The translations under genes and the position numbers were made by a program. A stretch of DNA of 64,000 nucleotides from CAZABP01 sp964483245 (GTDB lineage Bacteria; Planctomycetota; UBA1135; UBA2386): assembly GCA_964483245.1 (NCBI GenBank), contig CAZABP010000013.1:29885-93884 (forward strand), in the 5' to 3' direction. Shown piece by piece: positions 51,650-59,737 of the stretch (positions are counted from its first letter, which is position 1; each line of letters opens with the position of its first letter). The notes beneath the pieces were generated by a model that was given only the letters and a program-made list of their open reading frames with translations, was not told the origin of the DNA and did no database searches.

Positions 51650-52848
51650 GTCCGACCTTCCACGCGTGCGTTTACGTCAATCGTTCGGATGTAGGTGCGC
51701 GTGTCGCCTTGCTTGATGAGGTCGTACACTACAAGTGTTGGATGCCGGGCAGGCATAAGGTCCCGACCCATTGCGATTGCGACAGGCGCTGGAACTGCAG
51801 GGAATACGCAGAGCTCCTTTAGCCCTGGGTGATCATCGAGGATGACGTCGTCGAGGGTGGCAAGGTACGCCTGCGTGAAGGTGTCCAGTGAGGCTTCCCT
51901 GTCCAGGAAGAAGTAGTTCGGCTTCTGGCCGTCGAGCGTGAGTTCGTAGACTGAGAAGCTCTTATCAATGTCTGCTGGAAGACTCTTCAGATGGATGCGG
52001 TCGCTGAGAGAAAGCAGCAAGGCGACCCGGCTAGCGTCGGAACCTCGCTGCTGTACTCGCGTGCGATACTGCGCAACGCGACCGCGACTCTTCCATCGCC
52101 AGGTGAACTCTCGGGTCTTCGGATTCCGATGGCGTTGGTGAAGCGTGTTCGGAGCCTTATCCGATAGGCATCTTCCGAGGAACACAAGAAGAGGAATCCT
52201 GGCCATACCGAAGACGGAGGCGTGACGAACAGGTCCCGAGTCGAAGGTCTGCTCATAGAAGCGGTCAACCTTGCTTCCGATCACCTTCGTTGATTGCTTC
52301 CAGTACGTGTCCGACGAATCGTCCTCATGCTCGGTGAGGTCGATGTCGTGCACGTCGCGCTCGCCGACGTGCCGCGGAGATACAGCTTCCTGCATCTCTG
52401 CGAGTGAGAGTGTCGGGAGGCGCCCGTGAATCTGTCCGCGGAGGCAGAGCGCGACGGTGTAGCGGTCTGGCCGCGTGCTGGTCAGCTTGTAGATGCGCGT
52501 CTCGTGCGCCTTCTTGTGGCGGCGGAGAACGGCGAGGGTCCACTGCTGCGGGTCGTCATCCACTTGCTTGTGGCACTGCGGACAAAGGAGAATCAGATTA
52601 TCGAGAGAGTGGACCGCTTTTGCGTCGAGCTTCTTGTTCGAGCGAGGTCCCCCGCTGCTGAACGCACAGATATGCGCAACCTGGGCAAAGTTGCCGCGGC
52701 TTCTCGTGAGCGGATGCTCGATAAGGTAGCGCTGGCAACCGTCGAACTCGCAACGCCCGGCAGCGAGGACGTAGAGAAGCAACCGGTTTTTGTCGCCTAC
52801 ATCGCGAAGGCGAAGCCGCCTGAGGGCCTTTTTCGGTTTTGCCAGCAG
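51646..52848 (-). CDS. cap5: CBASS effector Cap5: HNH endonuclease fused to SAVED domain
   Basis: 400 residues if started at CTG 52848. That codon lies six bases after a perfect AGGAGG (52855-52860), directly below an in-frame TAG. No ATG, GTG or TTG occurs until TTG 52782, which would cut the helix that precedes the zinc-like AGRCEFDGC motif. The HNH nuclease shows AHICAFSSGG, LDNLILLCPQCHKQVDDDP and HKKAHE. The SAVED domain (C-terminal half) has VFGMARIPLLVFLGRCLS, LKELCVFPAVPAPVAIAMGR and HPTLVVYDLI. In known systems binding of the cyclic nucleotide makes Cap5 multimerise and degrade DNA, killing the infected cell. Cotranscribed with the CD-NTase; no Cap2/Cap3 genes, so a minimal two-gene system. 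Confidence 0.88.
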   Translation of the reverse strand: MLAKPKKALRRLRLRDVGDKNRLLLYVLAAGRCEFDGCQRYLIEHPLTRSRGNFAQVAHICAFSSGGPRSNKKLDAKAVHSLDNLILLCPQCHKQVDDDPQQWTLAVLRRHKKAHETRIYKLTSTRPDRYTVALCLRGQIHGRLPTLSLAEMQEAVSPRHVGERDVHDIDLTEHEDDSSDTYWKQSTKVIGSKVDRFYEQTFDSGPVRHASVFGMARIPLLVFLGRCLSDKAPNTLHQRHRNPKTREFTWRWKSRGRVAQYRTRVQQRGSDASRVALLLSLSDRIHLKSLPADIDKSFSVYELTLDGQKPNYFFLDREASLDTFTQAYLATLDDVILDDHPGLKELCVFPAVPAPVAIAMGRDLMPARHPTLVVYDLIKQGDTRTYIRTIDVNARVEGRT

Positions 52849-52854
52849 CTCGTA

Positions 52855-52860
52855 CCTCCT
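52855..52860 (-). promoter_or_regulatory. Consensus Shine-Dalgarno deciding the cap5 start
   Basis: AGGAGG on the minus strand, 6 bp before CTG 52848. Few genes in this window have so perfect a site, which supports initiation there despite the rare start codon. Confidence 0.65.
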
Positions 52861-53114
52861 ACTTTGAGACTACCCTGTGATCCCGTTTCGGAGAAGAGCA
52901 TAGTCGAGCAGAGCGCTGCAAGTTCTCACTGGTCACGTCTTCAACGTGAACTCGCCGCGATCGGACTTCTCCATCACAGGGTCAGCGTCGCGCGATCAGC
53001 GCGGATCAGCACGAACCGCAATCGCTCGCGTACCGATGCATGCGGGTCCACGCCTCCTTGCCGAAGCTGCGGCGCTTGAGCTGCAAGGAGCTCGGACCGA
53101 TGCATACCGACCCT

Positions 53115-53285
53115 TCAGTGCCCGCCCGGCTTCTGGAACGTCGGCTTCGCGCGCTCGACCTTGCCCGGCCCGGTCATCGCGCGCGCGGTCAGCCAGATCG
53201 CGACGACCAGCACGGCGACGAACAGCGCCATCGCCAGCACGACCAACGGGCCGCGCGCCGTCTTCGCTTCGTAGTCGCTCCTCAC
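53115..53285 (-). CDS. 56-residue single-TM protein following LptF/LptG
   Basis: Starts at GTG 53285, which overlaps the stop of the upstream permease (GTGA). Sequence VRSDYEAKTARGP, then one TM helix (LVVLAMALFVAVLVVAIWLT), then a short basic tail (AKPTFQKPGGH). Base composition is the high G+C of the chromosome rather than of the neighbouring island. Translational coupling with two LptF/G-type permeases suggests a small accessory subunit. Unknown family. The 266 bp between here and the cap5 start hold no gene that I can support. Confidence 0.6.
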   Translation of the reverse strand: MRSDYEAKTARGPLVVLAMALFVAVLVVAIWLTARAMTGPGKVERAKPTFQKPGGH

Positions 53286-54364
53286 GTGCGGATGCTCGAG
53301 GTCAGCACGATACCGAACGAGCCGAACAGGATCGTCGGTGCCCAGGCCGCCGTCAGCGGATCCAATCCGCGCTGACCGAGGCTCTGGCAGGCCAGCGTCA
53401 ACACGAAGTACGCAGCGCAGATCGCCACTGCGGCGACGATCCGGGCGATCCGGGATCCGCGCTCGAACGTGACCGCGAACGGCACGGCCAACAGCAACAG
53501 GATCAGGTTCGCGAGCGGGTGCGTGATGTGCTGGTGGAACGCGACCTTGTAGTCAGCACGCCCCGGGCGCATCTGCTGCAGCTCGGCGAGATCGGTGTAC
53601 GACAGCTCGGTGACCTGCCGCGCCTCCTTCTCGGAACGCACGAGCAGGTCCGGATCGAGCCCGCCGAGCGCGAGGCTCTGCACCGGCACCATCTGCTCGC
53701 CGCGCCGCTCGAAGCCATCGGTCAGCTCCCAGACGCGCTGCTCCGGGTTCCACTCGGCGCGCGCCGCACGGATCAGGCCGCTGTCCTGCGGATCGACGCC
53801 GCGGTCGAGCACATAGACGTCGCGCAGCTGCAGCTTCGCGTGCTCATAGGCGCTCGCGGTCAGGATCCGGCGTTCCTGGCCCGGCACCCGCACGATGATC
53901 TGCTGCAGCACGAACTCGTGCTCCTTCCCTTGCAGCTCGGCGCGCCGTTCGCGCAGCGGCTCGGCCAGGTTGGGGATCACGAATTGCCAGACGCCCACCA
54001 TCGCGAGCGCCATGGCAACCGCGAGGACGGCCGCCGGCCGCAGCACACGGAACAGGCTGCGCCCGATGAACAGCATCGGCGCGACCTCGTTGCCGGCCAT
54101 CAACCGTGCGATCCCGAACATGACCCCGATCACGGTCGCGAACGGCGCCACGGTCACGAACAGCACCGGCGCGAAGAACGCGTGGAACGCGAGCCAGGAG
54201 CCGAGCACCTCGAGGCCGCCGCGGCCGGCTTCCCCGCCGGCCGCGAAGTAGTCCGGGCCCTTCGCGACCAGGTCGATCAACATCGACAGGAACTGCAGGA
54301 ACAGCAGCGCGCCGATGCAGGACCCGGCCAGCGTCGCCGTGACATAGCGATCGAGTCGACCCAT
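53282..54364 (-). CDS. LptF/LptG (YjgP/YjgQ) family permease
   Basis: 360 residues. N-terminal MGRLDRYVTATLAGSCIGAL, three TM helices, a large periplasmic beta-jellyroll region (ILTASAYEHAKLQLRDVYVL, VQSLALGGLDPDLLVRSEKE), and three more TM helices (HPLANLILLLLAVPFAV, IARIVAAVAICAAYFVLTLA). This is the LptF/G topology of the LPS-transport ABC complex, working with the LptB ATPase at the inner membrane. Only one base separates it from the second permease upstream. LptB, LptA and LptD are not in the window. The nearby WaaP-like and LpxL-like genes support a lipopolysaccharide-type context. Confidence 0.87.
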   Translation of the reverse strand: MGRLDRYVTATLAGSCIGALLFLQFLSMLIDLVAKGPDYFAAGGEAGRGGLEVLGSWLAFHAFFAPVLFVTVAPFATVIGVMFGIARLMAGNEVAPMLFIGRSLFRVLRPAAVLAVAMALAMVGVWQFVIPNLAEPLRERRAELQGKEHEFVLQQIIVRVPGQERRILTASAYEHAKLQLRDVYVLDRGVDPQDSGLIRAARAEWNPEQRVWELTDGFERRGEQMVPVQSLALGGLDPDLLVRSEKEARQVTELSYTDLAELQQMRPGRADYKVAFHQHITHPLANLILLLLAVPFAVTFERGSRIARIVAAVAICAAYFVLTLACQSLGQRGLDPLTAAWAPTILFGSFGIVLTSSIRT

Positions 54365-54365
54365 C

Positions 54366-55403
54366 TCAGCCGCGCAGCAACCGCCAGCAGTAGGGCACGC
54401 CGAACAGCCCGAGGAACACGGCCGGCAGCCAGCCGAGCCACGGCAGGTCGATCTGCTGGATCAGCCGGTCGCCGGCGACGTCGCCGGCATAGCACAGCAG
54501 GATCGGCAGCAGGCTGAACACCAGCGCGGTCACGCGCCCACGGTCGCGCGACATGACGCCGATGCAGAATCCGATCGGCGCCAGCAGCAGCGGCAGCAGG
54601 CCGAAGCAGGAGCGGCGGTGCACCGTGTAGCGCGCGCCGCCCGGCCGCGGATGCACGCCGCGGTGCACTTCGGCGAGCAGCTGATCGCTGCCGAGGTCGC
54701 GATCTCCTTCATGGCGGCGGTGCTTGTCCGCGACGGCGCGCAGGTCGAGCGTGATGCTGGTCCCGGCCAGCACGACCCCTTCGGCCGGTTCGTAGGCATC
54801 GCGGAACTGCAGCGTCAACAGCCCACGCTGCTGATCGATCTCGAACCACGCCTCGCGCGCGACGACGAGCTGATCTCCACCCTGCAGGATCACGACGTCT
54901 TCGAACCGCCCCTCCGCCGAGCGACGATCCCAAGTCATCTTGCAGCCCTGCAGCTCCAGCATGTCGCCGGTCAGCCGCGTCGAGTCGACCAGCCCGCGCA
55001 GGACCTCCTCGACGACGCGGTACTTGTTGAAGTGCGCGCTCGGGATCAGGTAGTGCGTCGACCACAGCGCCAGGATCGACACCGCGGCGCCGAGGATCAG
55101 CACGGCCGTCATCGGCACCCGCGGGCTGACGCCCGCGCTGCGCACGGCGGTCACCTCGCGATCCTGCGCCGCGCGCGCGAACGTCAACACGGCGCCGAAC
55201 AGCAGCGCCAGCGCGAGCAGCAGCGGGAACACGTCGGCCGCGAACAGCAGGATCACGAGCGCGGCATCACTGAGATCGCCGCCGCGCGCCTCTTCGAGGC
55301 CGCGCGCGATCAGCGACAGCAGCACGATCCCGAACAGGATCGCGAACGCCAGCAGCGAGGCCGAAGCGACCTCCTTCAGGTAGTATCGGTGCAGCTTCCA
55401 CAC
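54366..55403 (-). CDS. LptF/LptG (YjgP/YjgQ) family permease, second subunit
   Basis: 345 residues from GTG 55403 (VWKLHRYYLKEVASASLLAF), the position that fits LptF N-termini. Motifs: ADVFPLLLALALLFGAVLTF, RSAGVSPRVPMTAVLILGAA, then a periplasmic domain with RFEDVVILQGG and TLQFRDAYEPAEGVVLAGTS, and a C-terminal TM bundle GLLPLLLAPIGFCIGVMSRD, LPWLGWLPAVFLGLFG. The pair 55403-53282 matches the usual adjacent lptF-lptG arrangement; which is F and which is G cannot be told here. Divergent from the kinase gene by only 16 bp, so the promoters lie inside one or both genes or in that small space. Confidence 0.87.
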   Translation of the reverse strand: MWKLHRYYLKEVASASLLAFAILFGIVLLSLIARGLEEARGGDLSDAALVILLFAADVFPLLLALALLFGAVLTFARAAQDREVTAVRSAGVSPRVPMTAVLILGAAVSILALWSTHYLIPSAHFNKYRVVEEVLRGLVDSTRLTGDMLELQGCKMTWDRRSAEGRFEDVVILQGGDQLVVAREAWFEIDQQRGLLTLQFRDAYEPAEGVVLAGTSITLDLRAVADKHRRHEGDRDLGSDQLLAEVHRGVHPRPGGARYTVHRRSCFGLLPLLLAPIGFCIGVMSRDRGRVTALVFSLLPILLCYAGDVAGDRLIQQIDLPWLGWLPAVFLGLFGVPYCWRLLRG

Positions 55404-55419
55404 GCAGGTTCGATCCCGC

Positions 55420-57003
55420 TTGAACGACGCCGAGCAACGACCGGACATCATCCGGGCCGATCACCCACGTTGCACGGTCTGGATCGCCGCGGCGGCGGCC
55501 GACCGCCGTGCGGAACTGCTGGCCCTCGTGACCCGGCTGGTCGAGGCACCGGATGCGGCCCCGCCGCAGGCGAGCCTCGTCAAGGAGTCGACCGTGCGCC
55601 GGGTGTGGGCGACCGCGCTCCCGGGTGCGCCGCCACGGCCGGTGCACGTCAAGGCGTTCCGGCCGGCGAAGCTGCTCGATCGCGTGCGTGACGCCGTGTA
55701 CGGCGCGCGCGCGCGCCAGGAGTTCCAACGGCTGCTGGCGGCGCGCCGGCTCGGGCTGCCATGCGTCGAGCCGCTCGCCTGTGCGGTCGAGTCCGGCAGC
55801 AGCGGCGCCCGCAGCTTCCTGATCACGGCGACGGCGCCGGGCACCCCGCTTCCACGCGGCAGCCTCGACGCAGTCACTGCCGCCGCGGCCGGTCGGTTGC
55901 TGCGCGCGGTCCACGACGCCGGGCTCGAGGCGCGCGATCTGCACCCGGCCAACGTGCTGGCGGAGCCGGGCGGCGCGCTGCGCCTGCTCGACCTGACGGC
56001 GGCGCGGATCGGACAACCGCTCGACGAACTGCGGCGCGCGCGCGGGCTGGCGTTCTTCTGTCTCGATCTGCCGTGCGGCGTCGCCGACATCGCGGCGCGG
56101 CCGCTGCTCGCCGCCTACGGCGCCGACCCGGCGCTGCGTGCGCGCGCAATGCGCGAAGACCGCCGGCTCCGGCGCGCGGCGCTGCGTGCCTTCGGCCGCC
56201 GCGCGACGCGGGCCTGCCGGCACACACGGCTCGAACGCGGATCGGGTGGCCAGTGGTGGTACTGGCATCGACCGGCCGAGGCCCTGCATCCGGCGGCGCA
56301 GGCAATCGCGGTGCAGGTGCTCGCCGGGACCGGCCCGCCGCCGGACAAGGCCGGCCGCCGCGGCGCCGTGCATCTCGACGCACAGGTCGTCGCCAAGCTG
56401 CGGACCGCAGCGCGCGCAACCGACCTGTTCCGCGCGGCGTACTGGCTGACGTTCGCCGGCGTGCCGGTGCCGCAACCGGTCGCGCTGTGCTGCGCACCGG
56501 GACGAGGCGTCGTGGTGTTCGCCCGCATCGCAGGTGCCACGGCGGCGGAGCTGCTGCCCCGGCTCGAGCTGACGCCGGCGCGGCAGGCGGCGCATCGGCT
56601 CGGAGCGGCGCTGGGACGCATGCACGCGCATGGCCTGCGCAACCGCGATCTGAAGTTCGAAAACCTCGTGCACGACGGGGAGCAGTTCGTGCCGGTGGAT
56701 CTGGACGGCGTCCGACTCAAACGGCCGACCGATCGTCGCGGCGAGGCGGCCGATCTCGGGCGGCTCGAAGCGGCGCTGCGGGCGGCCGGTGTGTCGCACG
56801 CGCGCGCGCTGCGGTGGTCGTTCCTGCGTGGCTATACTCGCGCCCTCGCGTGTCTGCAGCATCCGACTCCGAGCCGCAACCTGCTGCAGCGTTCCGCGGC
56901 GCGCGCCGCCGCATGGCAGACACGGCATCCCGGCGCCGCGGGCCGCGGCGATGGTTCCGCGATGCCCGGCGCAGCTTCGTCGCCGGCGTCGCCCGGCTGC
57001 TGA
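55420..57003 (+). CDS. Tandem WaaP/KdkA-like (lipopolysaccharide kinase) protein
   Basis: 527 residues from TTG 55420. Two complete kinase-like lobes follow each other. The first has VHVKAF, ARDLHPANVL (Asp173, Asn178) and LLDLTAARIG (Asp191). The second has VVAKLRTAARATDLFRAAYW, a catalytic loop NRDLKFENLV (Asp410, Asn415) and VPVDLDGVRL (Asp427). These are the features of the Kdo/WaaP/RIO-type kinase family, which phosphorylates LPS core sugars. A double module in one chain is unusual; both active sites look intact. The C-terminal 45 residues are low-complexity and overlap the next gene by 91 bp. It neighbours the acyltransferase and LptF/G genes. Confidence 0.83.
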   Translation: MNDAEQRPDIIRADHPRCTVWIAAAAADRRAELLALVTRLVEAPDAAPPQASLVKESTVRRVWATALPGAPPRPVHVKAFRPAKLLDRVRDAVYGARARQEFQRLLAARRLGLPCVEPLACAVESGSSGARSFLITATAPGTPLPRGSLDAVTAAAAGRLLRAVHDAGLEARDLHPANVLAEPGGALRLLDLTAARIGQPLDELRRARGLAFFCLDLPCGVADIAARPLLAAYGADPALRARAMREDRRLRRAALRAFGRRATRACRHTRLERGSGGQWWYWHRPAEALHPAAQAIAVQVLAGTGPPPDKAGRRGAVHLDAQVVAKLRTAARATDLFRAAYWLTFAGVPVPQPVALCCAPGRGVVVFARIAGATAAELLPRLELTPARQAAHRLGAALGRMHAHGLRNRDLKFENLVHDGEQFVPVDLDGVRLKRPTDRRGEAADLGRLEAALRAAGVSHARALRWSFLRGYTRALACLQHPTPSRNLLQRSAARAAAWQTRHPGAAGRGDGSAMPGAASSPASPGC

Positions 57004-57872
57004 TCACGCTGCTCGAGCGGCTGCCGCTGCCGCTGCTGCGCGCTGGGCTGCACGCCACGGTCGCGCCGGTGCTGTGTGCGGTGGTCGGCTGGCGCGCCGG
57101 CCACAACCTGGCGCTCGCGTTCGGCCCCGGACTGCCGGCGTGGCGCCGTCGCTGGATCGTCTGGCGGATGGCGCTGCACCTCGCCGATGGAATCGCCGAG
57201 ACGCTCGTGTTCGCCAGGCGCGGGCCGACCGCCTGGCACTCGAGGCTCGATGACGAAGAGGCACGGCAGCGCGTCGCTGCGTTGCGCGCGGCGCATCCCG
57301 GCGGGCTGATCGGCCTGACCGGCCACCTCGGGAACTGGGAGCTCGTCGCCCAGTGGTGTCAGGACCGGGTCGGGCCGATCACCGTCGTCGCGCGTCGCTC
57401 ATCGAACCGCAAGCTCAACCTGTTGATCGCATCGCGGCGCGAGGCGCACGGAGTGCAGACGCTGTACCGCGACGAGCCGTCCTCGCAGCTGCTGCGCGTG
57501 CTGCGGCGCGGCGAGGTGCTCGGCGTCGTGCCGGACCAGGACATTCCCAAGATCGGCGGGCTGTTCGTCGAGCTGTTCGGCCGCCCGGCCTACACACCGA
57601 TCGGACCCGCGCGGCTCGCACTCGCGGCCGGGGTCCCGATCTGCGTCGTCGCGATCCTGCGCGTGCGCGGGCGCCTGCTCGTCCGTTACCTCGGCGAGCT
57701 GATCGCCGATCCGCATGCGCCGCGCGAAGAGGAGCTGCGGCGGCTGACCGAGGGTTGGAGCCGGCTGCTCGAAGCCGAGATCCGCCGGCATCCCGAGCAG
57801 TGGCCGTGGTTCCACGACCGGTGGAAGACGTCGGCCGAGCAGTTGCGCGAGCGCGGGCGCAGCGAGCTGTGA
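56913..57872 (+). CDS. LpxL/HtrB-type lipid A acyltransferase
   Basis: 319 residues from ATG 56913; GTG 56850 is also in frame. Lysophospholipid acyltransferase fold: an N-terminal membrane helix region (LLITLLERLPLPLLRAGLHA), FARRGPTAW, the catalytic H-x4-E motif at GHLGNWELVAQW (His138, Glu143), VVARRSSNRKLNLLIASRRE, LGVVPDQDIPKIGG and PIGPARLALAAGVPICVVAI. The C-terminal LTEGWSRLLEAEIRRHPEQW and WFHDRWK are conserved at the end of LpxL-type enzymes. It transfers a secondary acyl chain to a lipid A-type precursor at the inner membrane. Gene overlap with the WaaP-like kinase indicates coexpression. Confidence 0.87.
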   Translation: MADTASRRRGPRRWFRDARRSFVAGVARLLITLLERLPLPLLRAGLHATVAPVLCAVVGWRAGHNLALAFGPGLPAWRRRWIVWRMALHLADGIAETLVFARRGPTAWHSRLDDEEARQRVAALRAAHPGGLIGLTGHLGNWELVAQWCQDRVGPITVVARRSSNRKLNLLIASRREAHGVQTLYRDEPSSQLLRVLRRGEVLGVVPDQDIPKIGGLFVELFGRPAYTPIGPARLALAAGVPICVVAILRVRGRLLVRYLGELIADPHAPREEELRRLTEGWSRLLEAEIRRHPEQWPWFHDRWKTSAEQLRERGRSEL

Positions 57873-57879
57873 GCCGCGA

Positions 57880-59262
57880 TCACTGCGGCAGGCGCGCGCG
57901 CAGGGCGTCGATCTCCGCCTGCAGCTCCGCCGGCGCGCTGTCGCGCTCGAGGCGGTCCAGCTCCGCGCGGACGTCGGCGATGCGCCCGCGTTCGACGCCC
58001 CGCGCCAGCTCCCGCAGCCGCGCCGTGACGTAGCTGGTCGCCTCGCGCAGGTGACGCGCGCGGGCGTCGCGGACGCGCGCTGCGTCCGGCCCGTCTGGCG
58101 CGGATGCGAGGTACGCGTCGAGTGCCTGCAGCAGCTCGCGGTAGGGCCGGTTCGACTGCCGCGACGTCAGCTCCGCGCGATACAGCAGGTCTTCGGCGTC
58201 GTCCGGCTCGCTCAAGCGCGCCGCGGGCGCGAAGCGCTCGCGCAGCGCCATGACCTGGTCGGCCCACGCCCGCGCGTCCGGGTGCCGGCGCACCGTCTCG
58301 CCGTATTCCGCGAGCCACGAGTCCGCGCGGCGCACGACCGTGCGGGCGAACGCGCGCGCCGGCGCCCGCGCCTGTTCGCGGTCGACGAACAGCACCAACA
58401 GATCCCGCCCGCGGTCTGCACTGGCCAGCGTCGCGGCGTCCGACTGCCGCTCGAGGGCGGTCGCGACGCGTTGGCGCAGATTGCTGGCCTGCGTCCGCGT
58501 GAGGCTGTCGATGCGTGGATCCGCCAGCGCGAGGTCCAACGTCGCGAGCGCGCGCTGCGGCGCGCCCTGCGCAAGCTGGTTCTCGGCCAGCGCCAGCAGA
58601 TCCTTCGGCGTGCGCGAGAACGCGCTGCTCGACAGTCCTTGCACCAACAGCCAGACCAACACCGCCGCGACACATGCCAGCGAGCTGAACCACAGCCAGC
58701 CGGGCATCCCGCCCGGCGCGCGCGTCGAGGGCCGTCCCCGGCGCCGCGCCGCCGCGGCGACCGGGCCCGCGCCGACTGCCGACGGCGCCAGCTTGCGCGC
58801 GGATTGTTCGAGCAGCTTGCCGACGTCGAGTGGTGGCTGCGCTGGCGGCTCCGGCGGTGCCTTGGGTTGTGGTTGCGCCGACTGCTGCTGCGGCTGCGCT
58901 GGTGGCCGTTGCGGCTGCGGCCGCTTGGCCTGCTCCGAGGCTGGCCGCGATGGCGGCGCTGATGACCCGTGTTCCACACCCGTCCGCTTCGTCCGCTCGT
59001 CGCGGTACACCAGCACGACGTCCCCCACCTCGATCCGATCACCGTCCTGCAGCTCGTGTTCACCGCACTCCACGCCGTTCACGCGGATCGGTCCGCCAGT
59101 CTGCGCCTCCAGCCGGAACCCCTGCACCGCACGGCTGACGACGAACTCGACGCCGCCCGGCACACGCAGCTCGTTCTCCGGCTTCGTGCCGACCGTCAAC
59201 CGATCGTCGAGCAGCTCGAAGACGCGCTTCCTACCTGCCAGTAGGAGTTCCAGACGGGCCAT
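57880..59262 (-). CDS. FHA-domain transmembrane protein
   Basis: 460 residues. The N-terminal 90 residues form an FHA-like beta-sandwich (LTVGTKPENELRVPG, VNGVECGEHELQDGDRIEVG); the usual SxxH is replaced by a weaker VSRAVQGF, so phosphothreonine binding is uncertain. A Pro/Gln-rich linker (about 100-145) precedes a TM helix at about 188-210 (WLWFSSLACVAAVLVWLLVQ). The rest is helical with TPR-like spacing (ALAENQLAQGAPQRALATLD, LLQALDAYLASAPDGPDAAR). FHA outside and helical repeat inside, or the reverse, cannot be told from sequence; FHA in the cytoplasm is usual. The gene at 60528-63443 has the same layout, and the second cassette lies between them. Confidence 0.8.
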   Translation of the reverse strand: MARLELLLAGRKRVFELLDDRLTVGTKPENELRVPGGVEFVVSRAVQGFRLEAQTGGPIRVNGVECGEHELQDGDRIEVGDVVLVYRDERTKRTGVEHGSSAPPSRPASEQAKRPQPQRPPAQPQQQSAQPQPKAPPEPPAQPPLDVGKLLEQSARKLAPSAVGAGPVAAAARRRGRPSTRAPGGMPGWLWFSSLACVAAVLVWLLVQGLSSSAFSRTPKDLLALAENQLAQGAPQRALATLDLALADPRIDSLTRTQASNLRQRVATALERQSDAATLASADRGRDLLVLFVDREQARAPARAFARTVVRRADSWLAEYGETVRRHPDARAWADQVMALRERFAPAARLSEPDDAEDLLYRAELTSRQSNRPYRELLQALDAYLASAPDGPDAARVRDARARHLREATSYVTARLRELARGVERGRIADVRAELDRLERDSAPAELQAEIDALRARLPQ

Positions 59263-59277
59263 TGCGCGGAGGATAGG

Positions 59278-59365
59278 GTGCGGAGAAAGGGAAGGGGAAG
59301 GACGGGAAGGGGACGGGCCCGGGCCCGGGCTGGGGCTGAGGTAGGGCGAGGAAAGGGAATGGGAA
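59278..59365. repeat. Left inverted repeat of four-helix-bundle cassette 2
   Basis: A perfect 46-bp core at 59314-59359 (CGGGCCCGGGCCCGGGCTGG onward) is the reverse complement of 60454-60499, and A/G-rich flanks extend the match to about 85 bp. It starts 15 bp before the FHA gene start. Confidence 0.9.
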
Positions 59366-59441
59366 CGGGAAGGGGCGCAGGCGGATCGAAGAACGCGTGC
59401 GCATGTGGGCTGAAGGGAGCCGGCCCGTTGGTGATGTCTGG

Positions 59442-59712
59442 GATGCGCGGCGTGGGCCGACTGGGGACTGAGCCGGCTGGTAGCTCGGATGCGCGCGTGG
59501 GCCGACTGGGGACTGACCAGGTTGGTAGCTCGGATGCGCGCGTGGGTCCACTGGGGACTGACCAGGTTGGTAGCTCGGATGCGCGGCGGGGGCCGGCTGG
59601 GATCTGGCCCGGTTCGTGTCTCGGATGCGCGCGTGGGCCCACTGGGGACTGGCCCGGGTGGTAGCTCGGATGCGCGCGTGGGCCGATCGGGGCCTTACCC
59701 GCGCGATCTCTC
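59442..59712. repeat. 45-bp tandem repeat, about 6 units
   Basis: The unit begins GATGCGCGCGTGGGCCGACT and ends GTAGCTCG. Units at about 59442, 59489, 59534, 59579, 59625 and a degenerate last one; lengths are 45-47 bp and units differ by a few bases. In cassette 2 between the left inverted repeat and the four-helix-bundle gene. The period is a multiple of three, so one frame stays open through the array on the minus strand, but I see no evidence that it is translated. Confidence 0.9.
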
Positions 59713-59737
59713 TCCTGCGGGTACGACTCCTCGGGTC

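Noticed and set aside
59442..59712. Possible CRISPR array
   Set aside because: Units are contiguous with no unique spacers, and no cas genes are present.
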